DNA from: GWF2-50-93 sp049297395
GTDB taxonomy: Bacteria; Verrucomicrobiota; Lentisphaeria; Victivallales; GWF2-50-93
Length of the DNA stretch: 17,024 nucleotides
Direction of reading: 5' to 3'
Assembly (NCBI GenBank): GCA_049297395.1
Contig: JBAQUG010000574.1
Location: 1-17,024 of the forward strand
Shown here: piece after piece, positions 1 to 6,512 of the stretch
Numbering within the stretch: position 1 is the stretch's first letter
Layout of the letters: every line of letters starts with the position of its first letter
Made by a program: the position numbers and the translations under genes
Notes under the pieces: model-generated
The model's database searches: none
What the model saw: only the letters and a program-made list of their open reading frames with translations
What the model was told of the DNA's origin: nothing

Positions 1-155
1 GAAAAAATCCCTTCCCATCTCCGTCTTCGATCGATATAGGATCTTGCAGCTTCCCGGAGAAACTCCGAGCGTGACCTGTGTTCCCGTTTCGCAACCCTGT
101 CAATCTCCGACAGGAGATTTTTTTGAAACGAAATATTTACCGTTGCTGTATTCAT
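1..155 (-). CDS. Ribbon-helix-helix (CopG/MetJ-Arc type) regulator or antitoxin, 3' end outside window
   Basis: The minus strand from ATG at 155-153 stays open to the window edge, giving 51 residues. It begins MNTATVNISFQKNLLSEID and continues with an arginine-rich RSRSEFLREAARSYI stretch. This is the ribbon-helix-helix pattern: a short alternating beta strand (about residues 3-9), helix A with Leu-x-x-Ile-Asp, a turn, then the R-S-R-S-E-F helix. Such proteins dimerise and place the paired beta strands in the DNA major groove. Many are antitoxins of type II toxin-antitoxin pairs and repress their own promoters. The start is supported by AAGGAG at 171-166, 10 bases upstream, and by a promoter with a palindrome just before it. 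A partner toxin gene (MazF or PIN type would be typical) would lie past the left edge, so that role is inferred. The fold assignment is confident. Confidence 0.85.
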   Translation of the reverse strand, partial: MNTATVNISFQKNLLSEIDRVAKREHRSRSEFLREAARSYIDRRRRWEGIF

Positions 156-178
156 CTGTTCTGGACTCCTTTTACGTT

Positions 179-206
179 AAAATATACAATCTTTGTATGA
201 TGTCAA
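179..206 (-). promoter_or_regulatory. Sigma-70-type promoter of the ribbon-helix-helix gene
   Basis: On the minus strand a perfect TTGACA (206-201) is followed after 16 bases by TATTTT (184-179). Transcription would start near 172, giving a very short leader in which AAGGAG (171-166) and the ATG at 155 are correctly placed. The match was judged by eye and no start site is known. Confidence 0.65.
184..198. promoter_or_regulatory. Palindromic operator candidate inside the promoter
   Basis: atacaa-tct-ttgtat is a perfect inverted repeat with 6-base arms and a 3-base centre. It lies between the -35 and -10 elements of the downstream ribbon-helix-helix gene, so a protein bound there would block RNA polymerase. 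Ribbon-helix-helix antitoxins commonly repress their own genes through such sites. Autoregulation here is inferred from position and symmetry. Confidence 0.55.
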
Positions 207-264
207 GAAAAAGGTTTATTTTATTCATTCTAAATCAAAAAAAGGGGCATCAGGGTCAAACATT

Positions 265-310
265 AGCCTAGATATTGCACTTGGTTGTCGTGTTCAGCAA
301 TATCTAGGCT
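265..310. repeat. 14-bp perfect inverted repeat (hairpin, 18-nt loop)
   Basis: The arms agcctagatattgc (265-278) and gcaatatctaggct (297-310) are exact reverse complements around an 18-base loop. The right arm touches the TAA stop (312-310) of the hydrolase remnant, so a hairpin would form straight after that coding sequence. No T-run follows on either strand, so it is a poor rho-independent terminator. It may be an mRNA-end structure or the end hairpin of a decayed IS200/REP-associated element; the sequence alone does not decide. Confidence 0.6.
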
Positions 311-534
311 TACATCCCAATGGCTTTCAGAATGTTCGGAGTCACAATCCTGCGGCATCCTTCAGGGCTCGGATGGGCGCCGTCCGGAACAAGACCGTCA
401 AATTCTTTCCTGTCCGCATCAAGGATCTTGAGCCATGCCGGATAGTGATCAACAAGGAGAAAACCCTTATCCTTTGCCATTTCCCTGTAGATGTCGTTGA
501 ATTTCTCCAGGTAACCATTCGGGTCTGGCACCAT
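310..534 (-). pseudogene. C-terminal remnant of an SGNH/GDSL-family hydrolase
   Basis: The 74 residues end with LVPDGAHPSPEGCRRIVTP, the last conserved block of SGNH/GDSL esterases, where the Asp and His (here residues 51 and 54) complete the Ser-Asp-His triad. The preceding YREMAKDKGFLLVDHYPAW matches the helix and strand normally before that block. The Gly-Asp-Ser nucleophile block, the Gly block and the Asn block are all absent; full enzymes are about 200 residues or more. The ATG at 534 is internal, not a credible start, with no Shine-Dalgarno. Homology-like sequence stops where the 538-648 inverted-repeat element begins, suggesting disruption by insertion. A deletion must also have occurred, because no matching N-terminal part is visible beyond the element. 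It is unlikely to be functional. Confidence 0.75.
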
Positions 535-537
535 AAT

Positions 538-648
538 TGATTCCGCTGAAAAAGTCCCATTTGATGGCTAATACAAAAAATCATTTGTTGACCTACAATG
601 ACTTGCGACTTGGCAAAAGGCCAATTCCCGATTTTTTCAGCAGAATCA
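538..648. mobile_element. MITE-like miniature inverted-repeat element, 111 bp
   Basis: The left end tgattccgctgaaaaagtc (538-556) matches the reverse complement of the right end (630-648) at 17 of 19 positions. The flanks carry the same bases: cataat at 532-537 and again at 647-652. With the inverted repeat starting at 538, the unambiguous target duplication is taat (534-537 and 649-652). The interior, about 70 bases, encodes no transposase, so movement would have needed an enzyme supplied elsewhere. It sits at the broken edge of the hydrolase remnant. Inverted repeats plus duplicated flanks are seen directly; the transposon class is not identified. Confidence 0.6.
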
Positions 649-705
649 TAATTATCATTTAACGCGCTCATATTCTGCTTGCATATTGTTATATCGTGCA
701 TCTTA

Positions 706-754
706 TTTCAATTATTGCTCGCTTAATTTATGCTTCTTATAACAATAATTGAAA
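706..754. repeat. AT-rich 12-bp perfect inverted repeat
   Basis: tttcaattattg (706-717) and caataattgaaa (743-754) are exact reverse complements separated by 25 bases. The stretch is almost all A+T. It could be a protein-binding palindrome, a weak hairpin or another small-element end; no gene lies close enough to assign a role. Confidence 0.55.
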
Positions 755-797
755 CAATTTATTAAATATTCGTACCTAATTATTCGTATTTATGGAG

Positions 798-865
798 CCA
801 GACCCCGAAGTCTAAGTCTACCACCCCGAAGTCTACCAAGTGATGCTTCCAGACCCCGAAGTGGG
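798..865. repeat. Three short direct repeats of the CCCCGAAGT type
   Basis: ccagaccccgaagtcta (798-814), ccaccccgaagtcta (821-835) and ccagaccccgaagtggg (849-865) share the core ccccgaagt, with start-to-start spacings of 23 and 28 bases. From memory, sequences of the ggagccagaccccgaagt kind often border REP-associated (Y1) tyrosine transposase genes. No such gene is present here, so this may be a leftover end. Confidence 0.5.
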
Positions 866-937
866 AAATAGTATTTTGGGATTGCTGGCAACTTGCCGGC
901 ATTCTTCTTCTTTTCCACTTCCTCCGCCAAACATTAT

Positions 938-991
938 GCCACCAAGTTGGTGGCGTTCCATAAAAGTTCCGGCGAAGCCGGTTAAGTTAAC
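938..991. repeat. Cluster of three small hairpins
   Basis: gccaccaa-g-ttggtggc (938-954), ccggc-gaa-gccgg (969-981) and gttaa-g-ttaac (981-991) are perfect palindromic stems in a row. None is followed by a T-run. The grouping resembles REP-type palindromic sequence, but copies elsewhere in the genome would be needed to call it that. Confidence 0.45.
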
Positions 992-1128
992 AATCGTGGG
1001 CTCATCCTGTCGGGACTCGTACTGGCGGCATTTGCCAACAAACACAGAGTCTTTGACTAATTTGAATCCCTGAATCCCCATCCATCAACAATTCTTAACG
1101 TTGCTTGAGATAAGACTCCTGCTGAATC

Positions 1129-1156
1129 TTGCAAATCGGCAATAAATGGGTATTTT
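1129..1156 (+). promoter_or_regulatory. Possible promoter of the first kinase gene
   Basis: TTGCAA (1129-1134) is followed after 16 bases by TATTTT (1151-1156), about 27 bases before the ATG at 1183. The match is approximate and made by eye. CATAAT at 1163-1168 is an alternative -10 without a good -35. Confidence 0.3.
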
Positions 1157-1182
1157 GTACGTCATAATAACGGAGCTGACAG

Positions 1183-2667
1183 ATGTCGACGATTTCATTT
1201 GAATGTCCAGGATGCCATACGAAGCTTGTTGCTGACAACAGCCTCTGTGGCAGCATAATAAGCTGCAAGGATTGCGGCAACAGCGTTGTCATCCCGATAC
1301 CTGGCATCACCGAGGGGATGAAGATAGGGGATTTCCTTCTCAAGAGCAAGCTCGGGACTGGTGGCATGGGCGAAGTATGGCTTGCATACCATGCGGCCAT
1401 GGACAGGCATGTAGCGCTCAAGATCCTTTCTCCGAAGTTCACATCGAACAAGGTGTTTCTGGAGAGGTTTGCCAAGGAGGCTAAGAATTCAGGAAAACTC
1501 CATCATCCCAACATCGTCACGGCATTCCATGCAGGGGTTGAAAACGGCGTCTACTACCTTGCGATTTCATATGTAGACGGCAAGAACCTCAGGGACAGGC
1601 TGGACAACGGTGAGATAATCCTTGAACGGGAAGCTCTTCTTATAGCAAAATCAATCATCGACGCCCTGGATTACGCCTGGGGTGAATGCAAGATCGTCCA
1701 CCGGGACATCAAGCCCGCCAACATCATAATTGACAGGAAGGGAGTTGCCAAGGTGCTTGATCTGGGGATTTCAAAAAGCATTGATGAAGACAATTCCCTG
1801 ACAATGACAGGCACATTTGTCGGGACACCTTTCTATATGAGTCCTGAACAGGCGCTTGGCGACAAGAACATAGACTTCCGTGCCGACATATATTCCCTTG
1901 GAGCGACACTCTACCATATGGTCACCGGTACGGTGCCGTTCGATGCGAGTACCGCCATGGCGATTATATCGAGGCATCTGAAGGATCCCCTGCCGCCGGC
2001 GAACGAAAGAAATCCTGCGCTTTCAAACCAGTGCTGCACTCTACTTGAGGTCATGATGGCCAAGAGACGCGAGGAAAGACCGCAGAGCTGGCAGGAGATG
2101 AGGGAGGATGTCGAACTCGTGCTAAAGGGGCAGTTCCCAAAGACTGTTCCTCCGAAGAAAGAGGAAGGGCAGGTATTCATTGCTTCTGATTCTGAACAGA
2201 TGAGCAAGGCGAAGACAGCAGTTTCACCGGATCAGAAAACAATTGCAGGTACGGATCAGGCGGTGCAAGGGGAGCTTAAGGAACCGGAAGCCGTTGAAAG
2301 CAGAAGAGATTCTCAAGGTGTTCAACCGCCCAAATCCAGGACATCATGGAAACTTGCGGCCATATTAGTGATTTTCTTTCTTCTTATGATGGCAGTTGTA
2401 GCTGCGACTGCGTTTATTCTTGTCAAAAAATATTATTTTGATGCGAAGAAGAGCAACAGGATCTCGGTGGAGGAGATTAACTCGTCAACCGGAAAGAATA
2501 CACGTGGAATTGATGAACCAACCGAAAAAGAGCTTCAGGAATTTCTCGCCATGGAGGCCGCAAAAAAGAAGAAGCCGGAGCAGAAATCCGTGACATATGG
2601 CAGCAAGGAAGAAGATGCAACTGCCAAAAAGGAAGAAGAGAAGAAGAAGCCGGAGCTGAAATGGTAG
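1183..2667 (+). CDS. Membrane Ser/Thr protein kinase with N-terminal zinc ribbon (494 aa)
   Basis: This is a Hanks-type protein kinase, transferring ATP phosphate to Ser/Thr on partner proteins. Residues 8-11 (CPGC) and 28-31 (CKDC) form a four-cysteine zinc ribbon. The kinase domain spans about 48-315: glycine loop GTGGMGEV (58-65), ATP-binding Lys80 in VALKIL, catalytic HRDIKPAN (Asp175), metal-binding DLG (Asp193, replacing DFG) and MSPE (219-222). All catalytic residues are present, so it should be active. A linker of about 70 residues leads to one membrane helix (about 391-415) and a short Lys/Glu-rich tail outside. The start follows an in-frame TGA at 1177 and has CGGAG at 1171-1175. 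It lies upstream of yjbQ and a paralogous kinase on the same strand. Substrate and stimulus are unknown. The N-terminal ribbon is intracellular if the kinase is, and may mediate protein contact (inference). Confidence 0.92.
   Translation: MSTISFECPGCHTKLVADNSLCGSIISCKDCGNSVVIPIPGITEGMKIGDFLLKSKLGTGGMGEVWLAYHAAMDRHVALKILSPKFTSNKVFLERFAKEAKNSGKLHHPNIVTAFHAGVENGVYYLAISYVDGKNLRDRLDNGEIILEREALLIAKSIIDALDYAWGECKIVHRDIKPANIIIDRKGVAKVLDLGISKSIDEDNSLTMTGTFVGTPFYMSPEQALGDKNIDFRADIYSLGATLYHMVTGTVPFDASTAMAIISRHLKDPLPPANERNPALSNQCCTLLEVMMAKRREERPQSWQEMREDVELVLKGQFPKTVPPKKEEGQVFIASDSEQMSKAKTAVSPDQKTIAGTDQAVQGELKEPEAVESRRDSQGVQPPKSRTSWKLAAILVIFFLLMMAVVAATAFILVKKYYFDAKKSNRISVEEINSSTGKNTRGIDEPTEKELQEFLAMEAAKKKKPEQKSVTYGSKEEDATAKKEEEKKKPELKW
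2566..2662 (+). repeat. Internal direct repeat at the 3' end of the first kinase gene
   Basis: A 22-base segment at 2566-2587 recurs at 2641-2662 with one difference. It encodes KKKPEQK and KKKPELK in the Lys/Glu-rich tail after the membrane helix. The repeats suggest the tail grew by duplication. Confidence 0.6.
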
Positions 2668-2834
2668 CTGGCTGATGTCTCGGATATTTTTCTCTAAAAA
2701 CTTGCTATTTCATGAATAAACAGTATCTTTTTCGCCTTGTTTTTATTTGAGCCGATTGCGGCTGCTTATAAATCCGCCTTGTTGGGGGGCCGACAACAGC
2801 TGTTAAAACGCTTAAACAATTACGATGAATTGAT

Positions 2835-3254
2835 ATGAAGAGCTTTAGAAAAGAATTGGTTTTCAACGTCCCTTCAAGGAGGGCTTTCATTAATATTACA
2901 GGACAGCTTGAGGATGCGTTGGCGGAATCAGGGATCAGGGAAGGGCTTCTTTTGTGCAATGCAATGCACATAACAGCCTCGGTATTTATAAATGACGATG
3001 AGCCGGGACTGCATAAGGATTATGAGAAATGGCTCGAAAAACTGGCTCCGCACGAGCCTGTAAATGCGTATCAGCACAACAGGACAGGCGAGGACAATGG
3101 TGATGCACATCTGAAACGCCAGATCATGGGGCGTGAAGTCGTTGTGGCGATAACCAAGGGACGTCTTGATTTTGGTCCGTGGGAGCAGGTCTTCTACGGT
3201 GAATTTGATGGATGCCGTCCGAAAAGGGTTCTGGTGAAGATAATCGGAGAATGA
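2835..3254 (+). CDS. yjbQ: YjbQ/UPF0047 family protein (139 aa)
   Basis: The protein matches the YjbQ/UPF0047 family along its whole length; the E. coli member is 138 residues. Diagnostic stretches are NAMHITASVFINDDE (His45), YQHNRTGEDNGDAHLKRQ (His81, His92) and ITKGRLDFGPWEQVFYGEFDG (Glu117). The clustered His residues line a metal-containing pocket in family structures. E. coli YjbQ has reported weak thiamine-phosphate synthase activity and can replace ThiE when overproduced, but the physiological role is unsettled. It is cytoplasmic, with no signal peptide. The ATG at 2835 is the first start after an in-frame TGA at 2826, although no good Shine-Dalgarno is visible. It sits 167 bases after the first kinase and 86 bases before the second. 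Co-transcription is possible, but no other thiamine gene is nearby to support that role. Confidence 0.92.
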   Translation: MKSFRKELVFNVPSRRAFINITGQLEDALAESGIREGLLLCNAMHITASVFINDDEPGLHKDYEKWLEKLAPHEPVNAYQHNRTGEDNGDAHLKRQIMGREVVVAITKGRLDFGPWEQVFYGEFDGCRPKRVLVKIIGE

Positions 3255-3303
3255 TGGAAGCCGGATTCAGGATACGAGATGCCTGATGACGGGAAAATTT
3301 AGA

Positions 3304-3309
3304 TATAAT
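3304..3309 (+). promoter_or_regulatory. Possible -10 element before the second kinase gene
   Basis: A perfect TATAAT lies 31 bases before the ATG at 3341, in the short gap after yjbQ. No convincing -35 stands 16-18 bases upstream; TGATGA at 3284-3289 is too close. If real, the second kinase has its own transcript. Confidence 0.3.
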
Positions 3310-3340
3310 TATTCTGTAATCATGGGGTTTTTAGATAGTC

Positions 3341-5623
3341 ATGCGTTTTGAATGTCCATTTTGTTCCTTTATCATCAAGGATATTGCCGAAAGCAGCCTT
3401 GGGGACAAGGTACTGTGTCCGAATTGCGGACATCAGGCCTTCATCCCTACGGATCATTTTGCTCCGGGAAGGATCATCGGGGATTTCCTGATCAAGGAGA
3501 AGATCGGAGAAGGCTCCATCGGAGCGGTTTATTTCGCACAGCAGAGATCCCTCGACAGGAATGTAGCCCTGAAGATTCTCTCCAGGAAATACACGAATGC
3601 AAAAGGCATGGCCTCCTTCCTTGCTGAAGCCAGGGCTGCGGCCAAGCTCAGCCATCCTAACCTTGTGCAGGCGCTGAGTGTCGGGGATGAAGCGGGGACG
3701 TTGTTCATGGCGATGACATATGTCCGCGGCGAAACTGTAAAGAGCAAGATCAAGCGTGACAAGAAGATACCCGTAGATGAGTCCCTCCACATAATCCAGC
3801 AGGTGGCTGAAGCCCTGCATTATGCCTGGGAGGAGTCCAAGCTCATCCACCGCGATGTCAAACCTGAAAACATAATGCTTGACGAGGACGGGGTTGCCAA
3901 ACTCACCGATCTTGGTCTTGCAATGCATCAGGCCGACTGGTACCAGGGCATGGAGATCTCAGGAAGCCCCTCCTATATGAGTCCGGAGCAGTTCATCGGG
4001 GACAAGCTTGATACCAGGAGCGATATCTACAGCCTGGGGATAAGCCTCTACCAGATGCTGACCGGCAAGCTGCCGTTCGATGCAAGCACCCTCAATTCCA
4101 TGGCAAAGCAGCATTTCTACCAGAAGCCCACGCCTTTGAACAAGATAGATGCGTTCATACCGGCGAAAGTGAATGCGCTGGTCAAGAAGATGATTGAAAA
4201 ACATCCTGACAACCGTTTCCAGACCATGGACGAGTTGCTCAGGCAGATATGGGAAGTCAGGCAGACGACGGCTCCGAGCAAGGACCTGGTACCAGATGTC
4301 CACACGGTTTCCATAAAGCGCCTTGACTACACGCTGCAGACTGAATCGAAGGAGAAGAAGGAAAAGTTGAAGCTCGATGATCTTCAACACAAGAAGAGGG
4401 CCGGAGCCTGGCTTTCAATCATGGCATTCGCGATTCCAGTTGTCATTCTTATAATTATCATCATTTCAGGGGTCAGCTACAGCAATTCGAAAGTCCTGCA
4501 CACGAAGATGAAGCTGGTCGACGACTTTGACAATGTGATGAAGACGAGCACTGCCTATTCCATCGAGGATCTTGAAAAGAAATGCGATGAGATTATCGCC
4601 TATCTTGGAACTCCAAGGGAGGACAGGGAAAAAATACTCGTTCTCAGGATGCAGGTTCACAAGATGGAAGTCGACAAGATGGGGCTTGTAAAGGACAGCA
4701 GGCGCTATGTCCTGGCGTCGCAGGGCTCATTGAAGGAGAAGGATAAGACCCAGAAGAAGTTTGATGAGCTTGTGCAGGAAAGGGATGATCTGCGCAACCA
4801 GCTTGCGAGGAAGATAGAGGAGCTTAAGGATAAGGACAGCTATGTCAGCAGGATTGGCGACAACGCATCGCTCATAAAGGAAAAGAACAAGATAAAAAAG
4901 GATTATGACGAACTGAAAGCCTATGCCGATAAGATTGCAAAGGATTATGAGGCTTACTGGAAGGACGATATAAGGCAGAGAGTCATGTCGATGATTACGC
5001 AGGCGCGGTTCGCAGAGGGCGCTGAAATGCTCAAGGGCATATCGCAGACAAAACCTGAGTCGCTCACACCGTGGTTTGCGGTCAAGATATCCCGTCTCGA
5101 ACGGATGGACAGGATGTATCCCCTCCTGACCACGAGCGGTTCAAAGTATGTCGGTGTCCAGGTTGATGAGGGCAAGCTAATCAAGATAGTGAACGGAGAG
5201 GTGGACATCCAGGATTTGAATGGCACTTTCTCACTGAAAAGATGGAGCGCATTATCCGTAAACAGTCTTTATTCCATAGTAAAAAATGAGTTTAAGGACG
5301 TTGATGAGAACACCATCAAGACAGATATCGCTTTTCTTGCCGGCCGGCCCGGAGAGGCGAAAAAGCTCAATCCCAGCGATCTTGAGATGAATTCCGTCTG
5401 CAATTTATTCTACAGGAGCACTCTTGAATCCATAAAATATCTGGCTCCAAACGACAGGAAGAAGGCTGTGCTCAAGGCGCAGTTCCTCTACAAGGAATTC
5501 TACAGTATGCCGGGGTATGATAACTGCAGGGAGGATATTGTCGCCATCCTTGGAAAGGATTTCATACCTGAGGATGAAGTCAAGAAGACTACTACTCTGC
5601 CTGTTGTTCCAACGGCCCCTTGA
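3341..5623 (+). CDS. Membrane Ser/Thr protein kinase with zinc ribbon and extracytoplasmic coiled coil (760 aa)
   Basis: This is a paralogue of the kinase at 1183. A zinc ribbon (CPFC 5-8, CPNC 26-29) precedes a Hanks-type kinase domain of about 46-310: glycine loop GEGSIGAV (56-63), Lys78, HRDVKPEN (Asp172), DLG (Asp190) and MSPE (213-216). These residues are intact, so activity is expected. One membrane helix (about 357-380, with a run of isoleucines) places the last 380 residues outside the cytoplasm. That part begins with a long charged segment of coiled-coil character (about 385-550) and ends in about 200 residues I do not recognise, with a Pro/Thr-rich tail. It is probably the sensor. 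The ATG at 3341 is the only start after the in-frame TAG at 3332; the nearest purine run, GGGG at 3324, is far upstream, so initiation may be weak. The gene ends 11 bases from the convergent hydrolase gene. Ligand and substrates are unknown. Confidence 0.92.
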   Translation: MRFECPFCSFIIKDIAESSLGDKVLCPNCGHQAFIPTDHFAPGRIIGDFLIKEKIGEGSIGAVYFAQQRSLDRNVALKILSRKYTNAKGMASFLAEARAAAKLSHPNLVQALSVGDEAGTLFMAMTYVRGETVKSKIKRDKKIPVDESLHIIQQVAEALHYAWEESKLIHRDVKPENIMLDEDGVAKLTDLGLAMHQADWYQGMEISGSPSYMSPEQFIGDKLDTRSDIYSLGISLYQMLTGKLPFDASTLNSMAKQHFYQKPTPLNKIDAFIPAKVNALVKKMIEKHPDNRFQTMDELLRQIWEVRQTTAPSKDLVPDVHTVSIKRLDYTLQTESKEKKEKLKLDDLQHKKRAGAWLSIMAFAIPVVILIIIIISGVSYSNSKVLHTKMKLVDDFDNVMKTSTAYSIEDLEKKCDEIIAYLGTPREDREKILVLRMQVHKMEVDKMGLVKDSRRYVLASQGSLKEKDKTQKKFDELVQERDDLRNQLARKIEELKDKDSYVSRIGDNASLIKEKNKIKKDYDELKAYADKIAKDYEAYWKDDIRQRVMSMITQARFAEGAEMLKGISQTKPESLTPWFAVKISRLERMDRMYPLLTTSGSKYVGVQVDEGKLIKIVNGEVDIQDLNGTFSLKRWSALSVNSLYSIVKNEFKDVDENTIKTDIAFLAGRPGEAKKLNPSDLEMNSVCNLFYRSTLESIKYLAPNDRKKAVLKAQFLYKEFYSMPGYDNCREDIVAILGKDFIPEDEVKKTTTLPVVPTAP

Positions 5624-5634
5624 GTGAGGATTTG

Positions 5635-6429
5635 TTACTTCAATCCAAGGAGCTTTTCCGCATTCCTGTGGAATACAAGCTCCAGTTCGGTATCGCTCAA
5701 CTGAAGAGAGCTTATCGCCTTCACTTCCTTGCTCTGGTCGCGCCATGGGCTGTCGGTTCCGAAAATGACCTTGTCCGCGCCGTGACTCCTTATAAGGCGT
5801 GTGAACTTTGAATCTTCAATGAATCCGGCTGTGAACGAGGTGTCAAGGAAAATATCAAGGCCTATGAGGTCCTTTTCTACCTCATCCCATTGCGTCCAGG
5901 ATCCGAAATGGGCCAATACCATTTTAAGTTCCGGAAATCGTTTGTGAAGTTTTGCGAATTTCGCAGGATTTGATCTGAACGGCATTTTGAAGGCTACGTC
6001 TGCACCGGCATGGAAAATTACGAACACAGAATTCCTTATGCAGGCCTTCCATATTGGGTCCAGGGAAACATCGTCAGGGGAGAAGTCCTGGTATTCCGGA
6101 TGCATTTTAATTCCGCGGAGGCCCTTGTCACTGATGCCGGAAATTATCCTGTCCGGATTTTCCGATAGAGGGTGGATGGCACCTGCGCACAATACAGGGG
6201 CCGTGTTGTTTTTTTCAGACCATCTGTTGATGCTGTCAACCTGGTCCGGAGAGGTGGCAACAGGCAGATTGAGTGACAGGCCTATTCCTGCTGCGGACAT
6301 GCTCCTCTCAAGTGATGAGCGCGTTCCTTCCGTGAAAGCCTTGATCGCCCCCTTCTGTTCGAGGGAAATTATCGCGTCATGTGCTATCTTATCTGGAAAA
6401 TAGTGCGTATGAAAATCAATTATGAACAT
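5635..6429 (-). CDS. TIM-barrel metal-dependent hydrolase, amidohydrolase-2 family (264 aa)
   Basis: The protein starts with FIIDFHTHYFPDKIA, whose His7-x-His9 is the N-terminal metal site of amidohydrolase-superfamily barrels. Further metal or substrate residues fit the amidohydrolase-2 (PF04909) layout: KMHPEY (His110), VIFHAGA (His140), LAHFGSW (His174) and the late FGTDSPW (Asp226). Family members hydrolyse or decarboxylate small carboxylated or lactone substrates; nothing here fixes the substrate. At 264 residues it is at the short end but appears complete, with no signal peptide, so it is cytoplasmic. The ATG at 6429 follows an in-frame stop at 6441-6439; the Shine-Dalgarno is weak. It converges on the second kinase and diverges from the gene at 6513, with 83 bases between the two starts. 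It is probably a single-gene transcript. Confidence 0.88.
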   Translation of the reverse strand: MFIIDFHTHYFPDKIAHDAIISLEQKGAIKAFTEGTRSSLERSMSAAGIGLSLNLPVATSPDQVDSINRWSEKNNTAPVLCAGAIHPLSENPDRIISGISDKGLRGIKMHPEYQDFSPDDVSLDPIWKACIRNSVFVIFHAGADVAFKMPFRSNPAKFAKLHKRFPELKMVLAHFGSWTQWDEVEKDLIGLDIFLDTSFTAGFIEDSKFTRLIRSHGADKVIFGTDSPWRDQSKEVKAISSLQLSDTELELVFHRNAEKLLGLK

Positions 6430-6512
6430 GTTTGGTCTTTAATTTATTGTGACGTTACATTAACAAGCAACAAATGACTTTCAAATAAAAACAGTGCGCT
6501 GAAGGTAAAATT

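Larger units (their letters stand above)
535..1182. other. Gene-poor interval of about 650 bases, rich in small repeats
   Basis: No reading frame here looks like a protein family on either strand. A minus-strand frame at 1081-833 and a plus-strand frame at 840-1073 are open, but they run through hairpins and direct repeats and have no recognisable domain. The interval holds the inverted-repeat element at 538-648, an AT-rich palindrome at 706-754, CCCCGAAGT repeats at 798-865 and a hairpin cluster at 938-991. The last hundred bases should carry the promoter of the first kinase gene. The overall impression is a landing site for small mobile elements. Confidence 0.6.

Noticed and set aside
102..124. 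Hairpin aatctcc-gaca-ggagatt followed by five T, looking like a plus-strand rho-independent terminator
   Set aside because: It lies inside the minus-strand ribbon-helix-helix coding sequence, and no plus-strand gene ends before it. The symmetry arises from codons for NLLSEI.
44..271. Plus-strand open frame of 75 codons
   Set aside because: It is antisense to the ribbon-helix-helix gene and its promoter, with no family resemblance and no Shine-Dalgarno.
833..1081. Open frames on both strands (82 and 77 codons) as possible small genes
   Set aside because: They pass through palindromes and direct repeats, show no domain or ribosome site, and are best explained as chance frames in repeat-rich DNA.
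2740..2815. Small stems after the first kinase (agccg-attg-cggct near 2752 and aacagctgtt near 2800) as a terminator
   Set aside because: Stems are only five base pairs and lack a following T-run.
3320..3928. A 202-codon minus-strand frame opposite the second kinase
   Set aside because: The plus strand here encodes the zinc ribbon and the catalytic kinase motifs, so the opposite frame is a shadow.
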